DNA of 64,000 bases from Paramecium sonneborni (taxonomy: Eukaryota > Ciliophora > Oligohymenophorea > Peniculida > Parameciidae): the NCBI GenBank assembly GCA_905182985.1, contig CAJJDN010000162.1:96509-160508 (forward strand), read 5' to 3'. The notes under the pieces were generated by a model. It ran no database searches and was not told where the DNA came from. It saw nothing but the letters and a program-made list of their open reading frames with translations. Positions 1-10,898 of the stretch are shown piece by piece. The first letter of the stretch is position 1. Each line of letters starts with the position of its first letter. A program made the position numbers and the translations under genes.

Positions 1-1025
1 TTTTTATTTAATTGATATAATATATAACAATTTTTATGATTAAAATTAAACTTGAAAAATATTTTCTTTTTAAACTCACTAATTATCAAATTTCTATTTA
101 TTTTTGCTTTAAAAAACAATATTTTTTATTCATTTCTCCTCCTATAAAATAATAAAATAAATAACTTTTTCAATCATTTCTTATTTTTAATTTTTATACT
201 CTCTAAATTCACAAAAAAAATATCTTATGTATTCTAAAATTTATTTGTATATCTAAACCCAATCCTAACCCCAACCCAAAATTAACCCAAAAATAAAATA
301 TTTACTACCTAAAACAAAATAATTCTGGGCACTTTTAAACTTTAATCGAATGAGGAATAATGATTATATTATAATTTACTAAAATAAATGAATGATAAAG
401 TTCATTATTTTTTCTTGAATAATTTCTAATTGTGGTTAAAAGTACTCTATTCCTTCTTTCCATATAATTAAAGATAAATGACATAATTTATATTATTTGA
501 AATAAAATCAAAAAATTAATACAACATTTTTATGATTGGGGTTAATTAATAAAATTAAATTAAAATTTTAGGTGTGGTGTAAAGATGATAATTTTCATAT
601 TTTTGAATTTCTAATTTGTTAAAATATTTTTGGAGAATCCAGAAACCTAAAATTAATTTTTTTTACATAAAATTTTCTTGAAATAAAATCTAATTTTTAA
701 CCAGTTTTAGATTACTTTGAATAGATTAATGTATTAGAATGCTATAAAAGTTGTTAATATTCATGAAAATTTTTTTAGGGTTTTACTGAGTATGGAAAAA
801 TACAAAATAGGTTGAATATATATTAATAAGAAGTTTGTTGAACTTTGGGGTAAATTTTTTTTGAGATTTTTTAACAAAAAAGCATAGCTAAATGAATTAA
901 ATGCTTATTGAGGTAGGTTAAAATAGAAGCTTATGAAACTGAAATGAGTTTTTAACAAGATTTTAAAATTATTAGACCCAATTATTTATAGAAAAATTGA
1001 TTTAACAATATTAGAAATAGAACCA
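1..1025. other. Non-coding AT-rich stretch before the first gene
   Basis: No open frame here has the composition of the neighbouring genes. TGA triplets interrupt all frames regularly. The only structured element is the C/A-rich telomere-like patch near 255-297. The last part, about 945-1025, is open in the frame of the following kinase but holds no ATG, so it is probably leader sequence. Confidence 0.5.
255..297 (+). repeat. Degenerate telomere-like C/A repeat patch
   Basis: A run of irregular units such as CCCAAT, CCTAA, CCCCAA, CCCAAA and AACCCAAAA. Paramecium telomeres are known mixtures of C4A2 and C3A3 repeats, so the patch looks like a decayed or interstitial telomeric stretch. It is short and could be chance in A-rich DNA. 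Confidence 0.35.
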
Positions 1026-2688
1026 ATGAATTTAACCAAAGTTTCATTTTTTGATGATCCAAAATAAAATTTATGGATAAAAGAAGTAATTTAAGCATCA
1101 GATCCTATAATAAGTGGAACACTGATTAAGAATTCGAAATTAGGAATTAAAAAAGAGAGCAACTATTTTTTATAGGATGGAAAACTAGCTTGTTCATAGA
1201 AATATATTGATTTGTAAAATGTTACTCTGGAGAAGATAAAAAATATAGGTTTTAAATTGACTAAGAATCGAAAGTCAGTTGAGCTGCTTAGTCATAATGA
1301 ATAGGCTTAGGGAATGTGGTATAACTACTTAAAATAGTTTTGCATTTAGAAAGGGTTCAATAATGTATATTCTATAAACAAGTTGATAGGTAAGGGTAAT
1401 TTTGCAAAGGTATAATATTTTAGAATAAGTAAAGGTTTATAGTGCATAAAAGAAGAGTGACTAATAAGTGTATGCTGTAAAGGCTTTCGATAAATTAAAA
1501 TTTTAAGATATTAGAGTAGACAAGGTAGATTAAACATATATTATCATATAGCCTGCTTTGATAAAGGAATTATCTATAATGAGAAAAATGGATTTTTTTG
1601 GTGTGATAAAATTATATGAGGTATTTGAGAATGATAATTACATATTCGTGGTATGTGAATTTTTAGAAGGAGGAGAATTGTTTAATCAAATGAAAGGGAA
1701 AGCATATGATGAGAAAACAGTAGCTATTATAATGTATAGAATATTGTAATCGATTGATTATATTCATTCCTTAGGGGTTCTACATAGAGACATAAAAGTA
1801 TAGAAAAATGATTATAATTTAGCCAGAAAACTTGATTCTTAGATCTAAAAAGGAGATGTCTGATGTAGTAATTGCAGATTTTGGTTTAGCTGATTATTAT
1901 AATGTTGAAGGTAATTATATGTTTAAGCGTTGTGGAACTCCTGGTTATGTAGCACCAGAATTACTTCAAGATAAAATCTATGATTATAAAATTGATATTT
2001 TTAGTGCAGGAGTTTTAATGTTCATTATGTTGACTGGATAATCTCCATTCAAAGCCAAGTCATATGATGAAATTGTGATGAAAAATTATCATTGTTAGAT
2101 TGAATTCAACTTAATTAAAAATTAACCATTAAGTGAAGAAGCTGTCCATCTCTTAACTTCCTTACTCGAAAAGAATCCAGATATGAGAATCAATTCTGAA
2201 TTAGCTCTATAACATCCATGGTTTTAAAAGTAACCAGATTATAAATTATTTCTGTATTATTTAATCTTAATAATAGGGCTGATACATATCCAAGACATAA
2301 AAAGAATTCTTAATTGTATGCTAAAACTCCTTTGATGGGATAGGAATTAAATTAATCTCTTACTTCTACTCCAATAAGTTTAACACCATAAATGAGAAGC
2401 AAATCTAATACTGCTGATATTTAAAGAGAGGAATAACATTCCTCTAATTCAAGATAATAGAGTTAATCATTAAAAGTTTAAAAATAAGAATGCATTTCAG
2501 AAGAAAATGATTACAATGTAAACGAAGAAGATGATATTCCTCATAGTAATTAAATTAAAATGTATCAAATCTAACCAAAATTAAAAAAAAGTATCTATTT
2601 AAAATTATTACTAGATTAAGAAGAAATACATTAAAAATCAATTGTTGAAACTGGTAATAATAAAGGTTCACTCTAATTTAAAGTTTGA
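1026..2688 (+). CDS. Ser/Thr protein kinase with N-terminal PH-like domain (CAMK-like)
   Basis: A 520-residue kinase that would phosphorylate Ser/Thr residues, probably recruited to membranes. Residues about 25-120 look like a PH domain (beta-rich, ending in a helix with MWYNYLKQF). The kinase domain follows: glycine loop GKGNFAKV, catalytic lysine in YAVKAF, HRDIKPEN, DFGLADYY and GTPGYVAPE. A Gln/Ser-rich tail of about 130 residues follows. Introns: 1410-1434, 1525-1551, 1798-1822 and 2254-2276 (25, 27, 25, 23 nt). Removing the third restores HRDIKPEN. The start is the first ATG after an in-frame TGA. Paramecium has many kinases of this PH-CAMK layout; the substrate is unknown. Confidence 0.88.
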
Positions 2689-2824
2689 ATATATTAAGGT
2701 ATTTTTTTCGATAAATATAAAAATTAAGAGTTAAATTTTTGTTTTTATATAAATTAATCTAGAAAATTCTTCAATTTAACAGCAAAATACACGCAAGAGA
2801 ATTAAATATTAAAAAAAAAAGAAC

Positions 2825-4675
2825 ATGAAATTCTTCTTATTACTTGCTTTAACACTTGTTATTATTTAAACAGAAGAAATTCCTGAAGTAGATGGAATAT
2901 TGCAATTGAGCCGAAGAAATTTTTAATAAGCATTGGATACACATCCAAGATTATTGGTCAAATTTTATATTGATACTTGTGGATACTGGTATTGATTTAG
3001 AATAGAACTTAAGTTAAAAAATGAAGCCTGTGTTCATAGAACTTGGTAAAAGATTAAAAGAGTATGGATTTGTTTTGGGAGAAGTTAATGCTTAAGAAAG
3101 TAAAGCTTTGGCAGCAAAACATGATGCTAAAGCTTATCCAACATTAAAATTATTTAGAAATGGAGATTCATATGATTTTCCAAATTCATCAGATTCTCTA
3201 GAAATGCTATTTGAATTTGCATTATAGCATTCTTATGGTCCAATTACAAAATTATATAATTAAGAAGAGGTACTGAAGTATGTTAGATTGGTTAGGTTGA
3301 TTTGTTTTTAAAAAGATCAAACATAGCAGTTCTGAAATATGTAAAGGATGAAGAAGATTTATCAAGAGTGAGTTTAGAACATATACAAGTGAGATTTGGT
3401 ATAATAGAGAATGATGGATTAAGATATGGTTATCCTCATAAATATACAATAATTAATAAGGATATTGACAAACCAATACATTACAATGGAGATGTAAATG
3501 GATTATCAGAATTAATTTCAACAAAAGGATATCCATTAGTATTTTCATTAAATGAAGAAGAATTTATGAAATCAGAAAATGATAAGATTCCATTGATAGG
3601 AATAGCAGGCTAAAAGAATGGAGTTTTACATAAAAGATTTAAATATGTGGCTGAACAATATTAAAATTCTACAAGATTTGTAATAATAGACCCAAATTTG
3701 GATTTATGTAATAGAAGATTTGAATATTTAATAAAATAAAGTCCAATAGCTTAGAATACAATTTATTACTATGATTATGAGTATAATTAATAATTATAAA
3801 ATAGAACTAAGAAAACAACAACAACAACATTTAGTGATGATTAAGTTGGAACATTAAAAAAGGCAGTAGAATCTTTAATAGAGGAAGCAACAAGACCAAA
3901 AAGAGAAGCAGAAAGATTAGCAAGATTAATAAAAGGAGATGGTTAAGTACATAAATTGACTACAGATAATTTTAATGAATAAGTATTTGAAAATCATAGA
4001 CATGTATTTGTTAAATTTTATGCACCATGGTGTGGTCATTGTTAAACATTAGCACCTACTTTTGAGAAATTAGCACAGGAATTATAAAGAGATGATTTAG
4101 TTATAGCTGAAGTAGATCATACAGCAAATCAATTTGATGATATTCCAATAGAAGGATATCCTACGTTATATCTCTTTTAATAAGAAGGACATAATAAAAC
4201 AAGAAAAGAATATGAAGGAGATAGATCATTATCAGGAATGAAAGCATTCTTAGAAAGACATTTAGGAAAAACTGAAAATTAATAATAATAAACACCTTAA
4301 TTTAGTGAAGTAAAGAATGAAGGAACAGTAATAGAATTAACAAGTGAGAACTTTGATAATATTGTAATAAATAGCAAATAAGATGTTTTAGTCAAATTTT
4401 TTGCTCCTTGGTGTGGACATTGTAAAGCTATGGCAGAATCATATAAAGACTTAGCTAAAAACTTATCAAATAATCAAAATATACTTATTGCTGAAATGGA
4501 TTGGACAACTCATAAAACTAGTGCTGTTGAAATCAAAGGATTTCCTACATTGATATTCTTCAAAAAAGGATAAGATAAACCAGAATAAATAAAATATTAA
4601 TCTGCTAGAACAGCTGAAGCCTTAGCCAAATTTATTGAAGAAAACAGCAGCTTTATTTAGAAAGAAGATTTATGA
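2825..4675 (+). CDS. Protein disulfide isomerase, three thioredoxin-type domains
   Basis: ER oxidoreductase of 599 residues that would form and rearrange disulfides in secretory proteins. A signal peptide (MKFFLLLALTLVII) is followed by an a-type domain with the variant site CGYC, a divergent middle region, then two domains each with APWCGHC. The C-terminus is KEDL, a KDEL-like ER-retention signal. Introns: 2989-3013 and 3270-3295 (25 and 26 nt). The first splits the CGYC motif and must be removed to read it. A Thr run and a polybasic linker lie before the second active site. Family assignment is firm; the redox role of the CGYC domain is inferred. Confidence 0.92.
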
Positions 4676-4943
4676 TTAAGTATTTAATTATTTTCAAATT
4701 TAAATCAATATTATTATATTTAAATAAATAATTATTTAAGAATCTTTGTATTTTTAAAGAGCTTTTTTGCAACTTGATTTAAATATATAGTATTTTTATA
4801 TTAAAATACATATGATCCTTTAAATATCACAAACAAGAGTGTAACTAATTTTGGTTTTTAATTAAAATATTTCATGTGAAGTTAACATCTTTTAATCAAA
4901 ATGTTTCTATTTCTAATATTTCTCATTCTTCATCAAAGTCTTA

Positions 4944-5887
4944 TCATTCAATTTATATTTTGAACAGTATTATATTATTTAATCGTAATTCTATTTAAAT
5001 ATGAAATTCAATCATTTTATTAAATTTAGATATCAAATGATCACTTATATTTTTTAATGATCCTTCATTATAAACTTTTCCACCTATTTCAACTTCATCA
5101 CTATCCATAATTTTATTAAATAGCTGCTCCAAAATCTCCTATCAGTTTCTGATTTCCTTTTCTGTTACTTAAAATAAATTATCATAAATAGGATTAAATG
5201 CTACAGTTAAAGCACAATCTATATCCATCCAGAACTTATATTCTAAAATCTATTTTACAAATACCAATATATCCTAAATTGTATTCTATCCATAATATAA
5301 TTTGGTGTATAACGGGCTTCACACATATTCAGAGAACAATCTGTAAGAAATGCTATACTTGCATTTAATTCATCTTCATCCATTAAATATTGCTCATATC
5401 TTCCAAAATATCCCAAATATCAATCTATTTTATAATTACTTATTTTATTACTTTTTTCTTGGTTTCAATGATTTCTCACTCAAATATTCTCAATATTTTG
5501 TAATCATACCATTATGAAACTATTTGTAAATTGAAACTTTAGGTGGTTAAGTTTGCTTCCACTTCTTCTCTCTCCAATTTCCTAATTTTCTAATCCCAAA
5601 ATTATCAATAAATCTTGAATTTGTCTTTAAAAAATATTTATCAATACACCCTCTAGTTTCTCTAATCTGACACAAATATTCTTTGTGATCCTCTAAGTTT
5701 TTGTTATTATTATTGAATTTATTACACTTGCTAAACTTCTTAATTTTATTATATTTATTCTACTAAAAAATCATTGTCTAAATCAAATTCCTTCTAATTC
5801 TATTTTGTGTGTAATTCCTTTTGCTTCCTTTTTTTTATTTTTATTCTTTTTGCTTTCTTACTTGGAATTCTTTTCTTTTATAATCAT
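4944..5887 (-). CDS. Hypothetical protein, multi-intron, exon model tentative
   Basis: Coding signal runs through this minus-strand stretch: a basic N-terminus, an Asn run, then segments such as CQIRETRGCIDKYF, LGNWREKKWKQ, EYKFWMDIDCALTVAF and EVEIGGKVYNEG. At least six introns are needed, among them 5828-5861 (34 nt), 5739-5763 (25 nt), 5489-5509 (21 nt) and a 30-nt one that removes an in-frame TGA near 5143. One consistent model gives about 243 residues, but it needs two 40-nt introns around 5285-5440, so the middle could instead hold a frameshift. No family recognised. Only 28 bp separate it from the upstream minus-strand gene. Confidence 0.5.
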
Positions 5888-5915
5888 AAAGTTAATTAAT
5901 TTGATTAAAAATAAT

Positions 5916-6275
5916 TCAAATATTTGATTAATTTAATGATACATCAAACCTGGTACGTCTGCCTCTGGAAATATATCTTTACATATTTTTAACTTATGGA
6001 CTTGGTTGAATATGAAAGTTTGAAAGTGGACTTAATTAAGTTGAAGTATGCCTCTTTTAATAGATTCGTTTTCTCTTTTCAACCTTTTCTTTTAATGGTT
6101 CTGTTATACTCGTTTATAAAATTGGTTCTAATTGTAAATGTTCAACTTTTCGATGTACATATTCGTTAAAAATAGTATCAAATCTAATTCTATAAAGTTT
6201 AACTTCTCTTGGTGATTTGAGAAGGCTTTCAAAAAATTGTTAGTTTGCCTTTGGTGAAAAATATTTAGAATTCAT
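5916..6275 (-). CDS. Hypothetical basic protein, 119 residues
   Basis: Single-exon frame beginning MNSKYFSPKANQQFFESL and ending with an Arg-rich stretch (RYISRGRRTRFDV) before TGA. It is rich in Lys, Arg, Ser and Pro, with no signal peptide or membrane segment. Its length is about twice what chance gives at this base composition, and the residue usage resembles neighbouring genes. No family recognised. Confidence 0.5.
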
Positions 6276-6835
6276 TATATGTTATAAATAACTAACTCAC
6301 TAAATATTTAATTATAAAACCTATATAATCAACAATAATAAACTGGCCACTATATGTGTTACAAACAAAAATACTGAAGCAACAGTATCTATCACATTAT
6401 TCTAATATTGCATGAATTATTAATCCAATATTCACAGGCGGTAGAATGGTGAAATTACTCAAATATATATGATAATACTTTTCAGGCAGTTGTTTTGTTT
6501 AGAATAATGGTAGATATACTTGTTACTGTATATTTATTTTGCATTCTCAAAATTAACTATCTTAAAATAGTTACTAGTATTTCTATTTATTCTAATCAAA
6601 GAATTCTTTAAATTCAATTTATATATAATAAATATAATCACTATCTTTGAATTGATAAAGTATGAAAACAATTGATAATGTGATATATTCTGTAAAAGTA
6701 AAGATAGCTAAGAAGAATTGTAATAATTATAGATATGTTTCTTTATTTTATATGCTATCATATTTTTATTTTCTTATCTTTAAGTTATTTATATGTTATG
6801 AATATTATCTATCATCTTATATAATTAGCTTGTCA
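6276..6835. other. Stretch without a resolved gene
   Basis: On the minus strand about 6300-6620 there are short open pieces, including a hydrophobic one (VASVFLFVTHIVASLLLLII) near 6310-6390. I could not join them into a convincing gene: TGA codons remain in every model that uses introns of normal length. A small membrane-protein gene or a decayed gene is possible. Confidence 0.3.
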
Positions 6836-7205
6836 TCAATAATTACCCAATAAATACTCATATACTTGTGATTTAGGACTATTTTCACAATTTGAATATG
6901 CACAATCAATCAAATTATATGAATTCTCATTCTTTTTCAAACAGGCTATAATATCTATAAGAATTTAATTTACATAGCACATTTGAATATGGTTTACTTT
7001 TACTACCTTATTTTGGAGGCTTATTAACTTTTTGTCTGCATTTACTTAATTATAATTAACATGCCATATCATCATAACATTATTTCAATTAATCTGGGCA
7101 TTTCTCTCTAATACATTGTTATGTCTGTTCATTCAGATGAATTCTTTTACTCAATATAATTGTTGTTGCAAAGAACAATAAAATTGCAATTTATATTACT
7201 TTCAT
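6836..7205 (-). CDS. Small secreted cysteine-rich protein
   Basis: Predicted 116-residue protein. It has a clear signal peptide (MKVIQIAILLFFATTIILS) followed by a mature part with regularly spaced cysteines: CIREKCPDQLKQCYDDMAC, then a second cluster around IACLKKNE and DCAYSNCENS. Paired cysteines suggest disulfide-stabilised folding in the secretory path. One 19-nt GT-AG intron lies within about 6935-6955. Without it the frame closes early and the second cysteine cluster is lost. No family recognised; small Cys-rich secreted proteins are common in ciliates. The start is the only ATG ahead of the signal peptide. Confidence 0.65.
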
Positions 7206-7556
7206 TTTTAAAAAAATATCAATAAAAAGACAATAGCATAATATCAGGCCTATCATTGTAATATTTTGCAATCATGGTTCATGCATTTTAAATATTCATC
7301 ATTATTAATTAAAAATATACATTATTTTTAATATATTGTCATTAAACAATTTGTTATTATATGGGACCAATTAGATATTCAGCTATTTACCAAATATCAT
7401 AAATTTTCTGCAAATTATACTATAAGCTCAACTATTAACTTAATTTTCATATATAGATACTTAAATTAATACTTTATTGACTATTCTCTCTCTTTTCAAA
7501 AATACATATCCTTTATTTATGTATTGTAAAATTAAGTTAAATTATTTTCATGTCAA

Positions 7557-8121
7557 TCATATTACACTATCCATTTTAATCTAAATTTAAAAAGTGATCG
7601 CCAACAAATCAATTCTAATTTCTCTCTTATATATTTTTTCTGTTTTTTTATGTAATCGAATTTTGGCAAATTCAAACTTTACAGATCTTATAAGCATGAA
7701 CAAATTATTTTCTATAAATCTTATTAAAATGGGTAAATTTCCATTCTAAGAATCTATGTCTCTATTTATAATTTAAATATTTACAGGGAATTTAATTCTT
7801 ATTTCATTAGATATTAAGCATTTCCTATCTAAAAAACTTCTTAAAATCTTGAAAATTTTGAATTTTTAAAGTAAGGGCTTATTTTTCTGGCTTAAAATGA
7901 TTATATCAAAAAATGATCGATGAATTCCTCTTTTTACACAACTTCTCTGTAACTTCTTTCATTAAATTATATAATAAATTAAATATGCAATAATTATTTT
8001 AATATCTAATAAGATTATAATTTCCTGAATTGTAGATTATATTCTGTTATTAATTGTTCATTATTCCATAAAATAATAAAGAGATTTTTTTAAAATAAAC
8101 ATTTTCATCTTCTATCTTCAT
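7557..8121 (-). CDS. Probable hypothetical protein, internal intron uncertain
   Basis: From the 5' end the minus strand reads MKIEDENVYFKKISLLFYG and stays open for about 70 codons. A second open part ends the gene with segments such as NGNLPILIRFIENNLF and SVKFEFAKIRLHKK. The two parts are in different frames. Joining them needs an unusually long intron (about 49 nt, near 7890-7940) or an alternative start. Residue composition supports coding, but the exon structure and even the single-gene reading are uncertain. No family recognised. Confidence 0.35.
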
Positions 8122-8205
8122 TTATACTTGATACAAGAGTTATTAGAGTGAAATTTTATTTGCTAAGAATAAAAAGTTTAATTTCAAGAGGGTATTGCTA
8201 TTCTC

Positions 8206-8575
8206 ATGTTATTCTAAGATATAAAAGACTGTATATATAGATAATAAATAAGAATAAATAGATGTAAAATGTAATGAATATTTTGATGATTATTAATTTC
8301 TTGAAACTATATCTGAATGCACTGTTTTAGAATACAGTATTATCCAAAAAAAAAAAGAGGACAATTAAATTTTCAAAGCTACACAGCAGAAGAATTATTT
8401 TTGTGAGTCATAAAAGTAATAATCTGTTGAATAAGAATTAGATGTATTAATTTATGAAATATTTGTAAATGTATATAGATTTTTCAGCATTAGACTGTTT
8501 TACAATAAATTTTGCGATTAATTTGAGATCTAAGTTTTTTATTTTATTCATGCAATAGATTTAATTCTGAAATGA
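8206..8575 (+). CDS. Small hypothetical protein overlapping a convergent gene
   Basis: Starts MLFQDIKD, then intron 8231-8252 (22 nt), then an acidic segment including CNEYFDDYQFLETISECTVL. The predicted length is 115 residues. The last 92 bp overlap the 3' end of the minus-strand gene at 8484-9001. A further intron near 8469-8491 would shorten the overlap, so the C-terminus is uncertain. No family recognised. Confidence 0.4.
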
Positions 8576-9001
8576 TAGATTTGAGATCTTTTTTTTGTAC
8601 AGGTTCTGGTCTAGGAGTTTAGGAGAGATAATGAGTGGGTTTTCGAATGTATGTGAATTTATTATTTTATTTAGCTAGTTTTTGTAACAAGAATTTATCT
8701 TTGGTAAATCTAGAAATATCTAAATACCTATTGATTTAAGCATTTGACCAGAGATCACAAATATTCATAGTTCCTTGAGGTTAAATATAAAAAATATGAA
8801 ACCTGTTCTCTGGAAATTAGTGGCTTTTTAAAATTGTTTGATATAAATATTTTCTTATCTTTCTTCGGTTTTGAATGCAAATTTGAGATAGGTAAGTTCA
8901 TTATCTTTAAGAAGTTCATTAAAGTCAATTAATTTTTTGGTTCTTTCTTATTCAATAGAATGTAATAAGGCAGCTCTGAAACGAGGACTATCTGATTTCA
9001 T
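8484..9001 (-). CDS. Hypothetical protein, 162 residues
   Basis: Begins MKSDSPRFRAALLHSIEQER and is interrupted by intron 8774-8802 (29 nt). Its removal joins FQRTG to MNICDLWSNAQINRYLDIS in frame. The rest is polar with a short helical stretch (DLKSIISELNLLHEQNKKL) that could form a coiled coil. No signal peptide or membrane span. No family recognised. It lies 87 bp upstream of, and divergent from, the eS1 ribosomal gene. Confidence 0.6.
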
Positions 9002-9088
9002 ATAATATAATATATATTTATTTGAGGAATTGGATGAGAGAGATAATAAATTTTTTGAAAAAATTAAAAAAAATCAAAATCTTTTTGT

Positions 9089-10002
9089 ATGACTTAAGGA
9101 AAGAATAAGAAATTAGGAAAGAAGAAGGGATAAAAGAAAACAATAGACCCATTAGCTAGAAAGGAATGGTTTGAATTAACAGCACCTGTACCATTTAGTG
9201 CTGGTGGATTTGGTTATACATGTATAAATAAATCTGCAGGAACAGGTATATTATTATAAATAAATAATAATAGTTGTTGCAACAGAAGCTATAAAAGGAA
9301 GAGTGGTAGAAGCATCTTTAGCTGATCTTTAAGGATAATCAGATTAAATGGCATGGAGAAAAGTTAAATTAATCATAGATGATGTTGAAGGTACAAGATG
9401 TAGAACATCATTCTATGGTCTTGATTCAACTAAAGATAAGATCTTTGGAATGATTAAAAAGCGATAAACTTTAATTGAAGTACTTTATATTTATTATATT
9501 TTATTTTAGACTTAAGTAGAAGCTAGATCTTAAGATGGATATATTCTTAGAATCTTTGTTATTGCATTCACTAAATCAATTAAAAATTAATAAAGAAAGA
9601 CAACTTATGCTTAAAGAAGTTAAATTAAAGATATTAGAAAAAAGATTGTCGAAATCGTTCTTAAAGAAGTATCAAAAAAAACAATTACCTAATTACTTAA
9701 CTTCTTTAATTAGGAAAGTCTTGCTAAAGAAATTGGAAAAGCTACTAAAGCTATATTCCCATTATAAAATATTACTTTGAGAAAAGTCAAGTTAGTCAAG
9801 AGACCTAAAGTTGATGGTATTCATTATTTATTAATATAAATTAGCCTAAAAATTAAGGGAATTTTATGATGATTCATAAAGATCAAAGACAGCTTAAGTT
9901 AGAAGAAAAGGTTAAGCTGAAGATTAAACTGCTCTTAATCTTATTAAATAAGGATAAGTTGATAAAGAATAATAAGAATAAGTATAACAAGAATCATAAT
10001 GA
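9089..10002 (+). CDS. RPS3A: 40S ribosomal protein eS1 (RPS3A)
   Basis: Small-subunit ribosomal protein of 275 residues; family members are about 260. Recognisable blocks in order: a basic N-terminus, DPLARKEWFELTAP, EASLADLQG, then RTSFYGLDSTKDKI, RQTLIE, YILRIFVIAFTKS and the Lys-rich C-terminal half. Introns: 9246-9273, 9480-9509 and 9817-9844 (28, 30, 28 nt), each needed to keep the conserved frame. The tail after about residue 250 is Gln-rich. It is followed 127 bp downstream by uL5 on the same strand. Confidence 0.93.
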
Positions 10003-10129
10003 TATATTATTACAGTATAAAGAATAGTACATATATAATATTAATAAATTATTTATTATATTTAATATCTTCTAAACAGATTATATTTCAAATATAAAGA
10101 TTTTTTTTATTTTAATTTGAGGAAATAAG

Positions 10130-10768
10130 ATGTCTTAATAAGCTTCAAAGGGTGGAAAAGCATAATAACCTAAAGGTGATGCAAAATAATAATCTGCAAC
10201 ATAAGCTAAAGTAGCTAAACCATAAGAAACTAAAGAAAATGTGATGAGAAAAATTAGAATAGAAAAATTGATGGTTCATATTTGTGCTGGTGAATCAGGT
10301 GATAAATTAACTAAAGCTGCTAAAGTTTTAGAAGATCTTACAGGATAAAAGCCTGTATTTGGTAAAGCAAGATATACAGTCAGATCATTTGGTATTAGAA
10401 GAAATGAAAAGATTTCTGTATTTTGCACCATTAGAGGTGATTAAGCAAGAGATATTCTTGTGAGAGGATTAAGAGTTAAAGAAATGGAATTAAAAAAGAG
10501 AAATTTCTCTGATTCAGGAAACTTTGGATTTGGTATTTAAGAACATATTGATTTGGGATTAAAATATGATCCATATACAGGTATCAGTTATTTTCTTATT
10601 ATTATTTTAGGTATTTTTGGAATGGATTTCTATGTAGTCTTATCTAGACCAGGACTTAGAGTTGCTTAAAGAAAATCAAGAAACTCTAGATTAGGCACTT
10701 AATAAAGAGTAACTAAAAAAGAAGCAGTTGAATGGTTTAAATAAACCTTTGAAGGAAATGTCTATTGA
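10130..10768 (+). CDS. RPL11: 60S ribosomal protein uL5 (RPL11)
   Basis: Large-subunit protein of 202 residues that contacts 5S rRNA in the central protuberance. The first 35 residues are a low-complexity Gln/Lys/Ala extension. The conserved body follows: [68 protein letters not shown] and [15 protein letters not shown]. One intron, 10581-10610 (30 nt), sits between YTG and IFGMD. The N-terminal extension is longer than in animal RPL11. Confidence 0.94.
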
Positions 10769-10898
10769 TACAATACAAAATTACATTAAATACATATAAA
10801 AATGTTTTATGTTTATTCACTCATTATTTATATACATATATTTATATAACATTAACATATTTCATCAGATCATATGTTCTTTATTAATTATTATATAA

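Noticed and set aside
5100..5150. An in-frame TGA first read as evidence of a pseudogene or TGA-as-tryptophan
   Set aside because: It lies inside a 30-nt GT-AG stretch whose removal keeps the frame, so no code change or decay is needed at this point.
6662..6853. A plus-strand ORF of 63 codons ending at a TAA
   Set aside because: It is opposite the end of the secreted-protein gene on the minus strand and ends at a TAA, which is not a stop in this code. It is rich in Tyr/Phe/Ile as expected for AT-rich chance translation.
7696..7923. A 75-codon plus-strand ORF (MNKLFSINLIKMGKF)
   Set aside because: With TGA as the only stop, chance ORFs of this size are expected in such AT-rich DNA, the composition is poor, and the opposite strand carries a more convincing gene.
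9000..9088. Possible bacterial-type ribosome-binding sites and promoters before the ribosomal genes
   Set aside because: The purine runs upstream of ATG are expected in A-rich ciliate leaders, and nothing supports prokaryotic signals.
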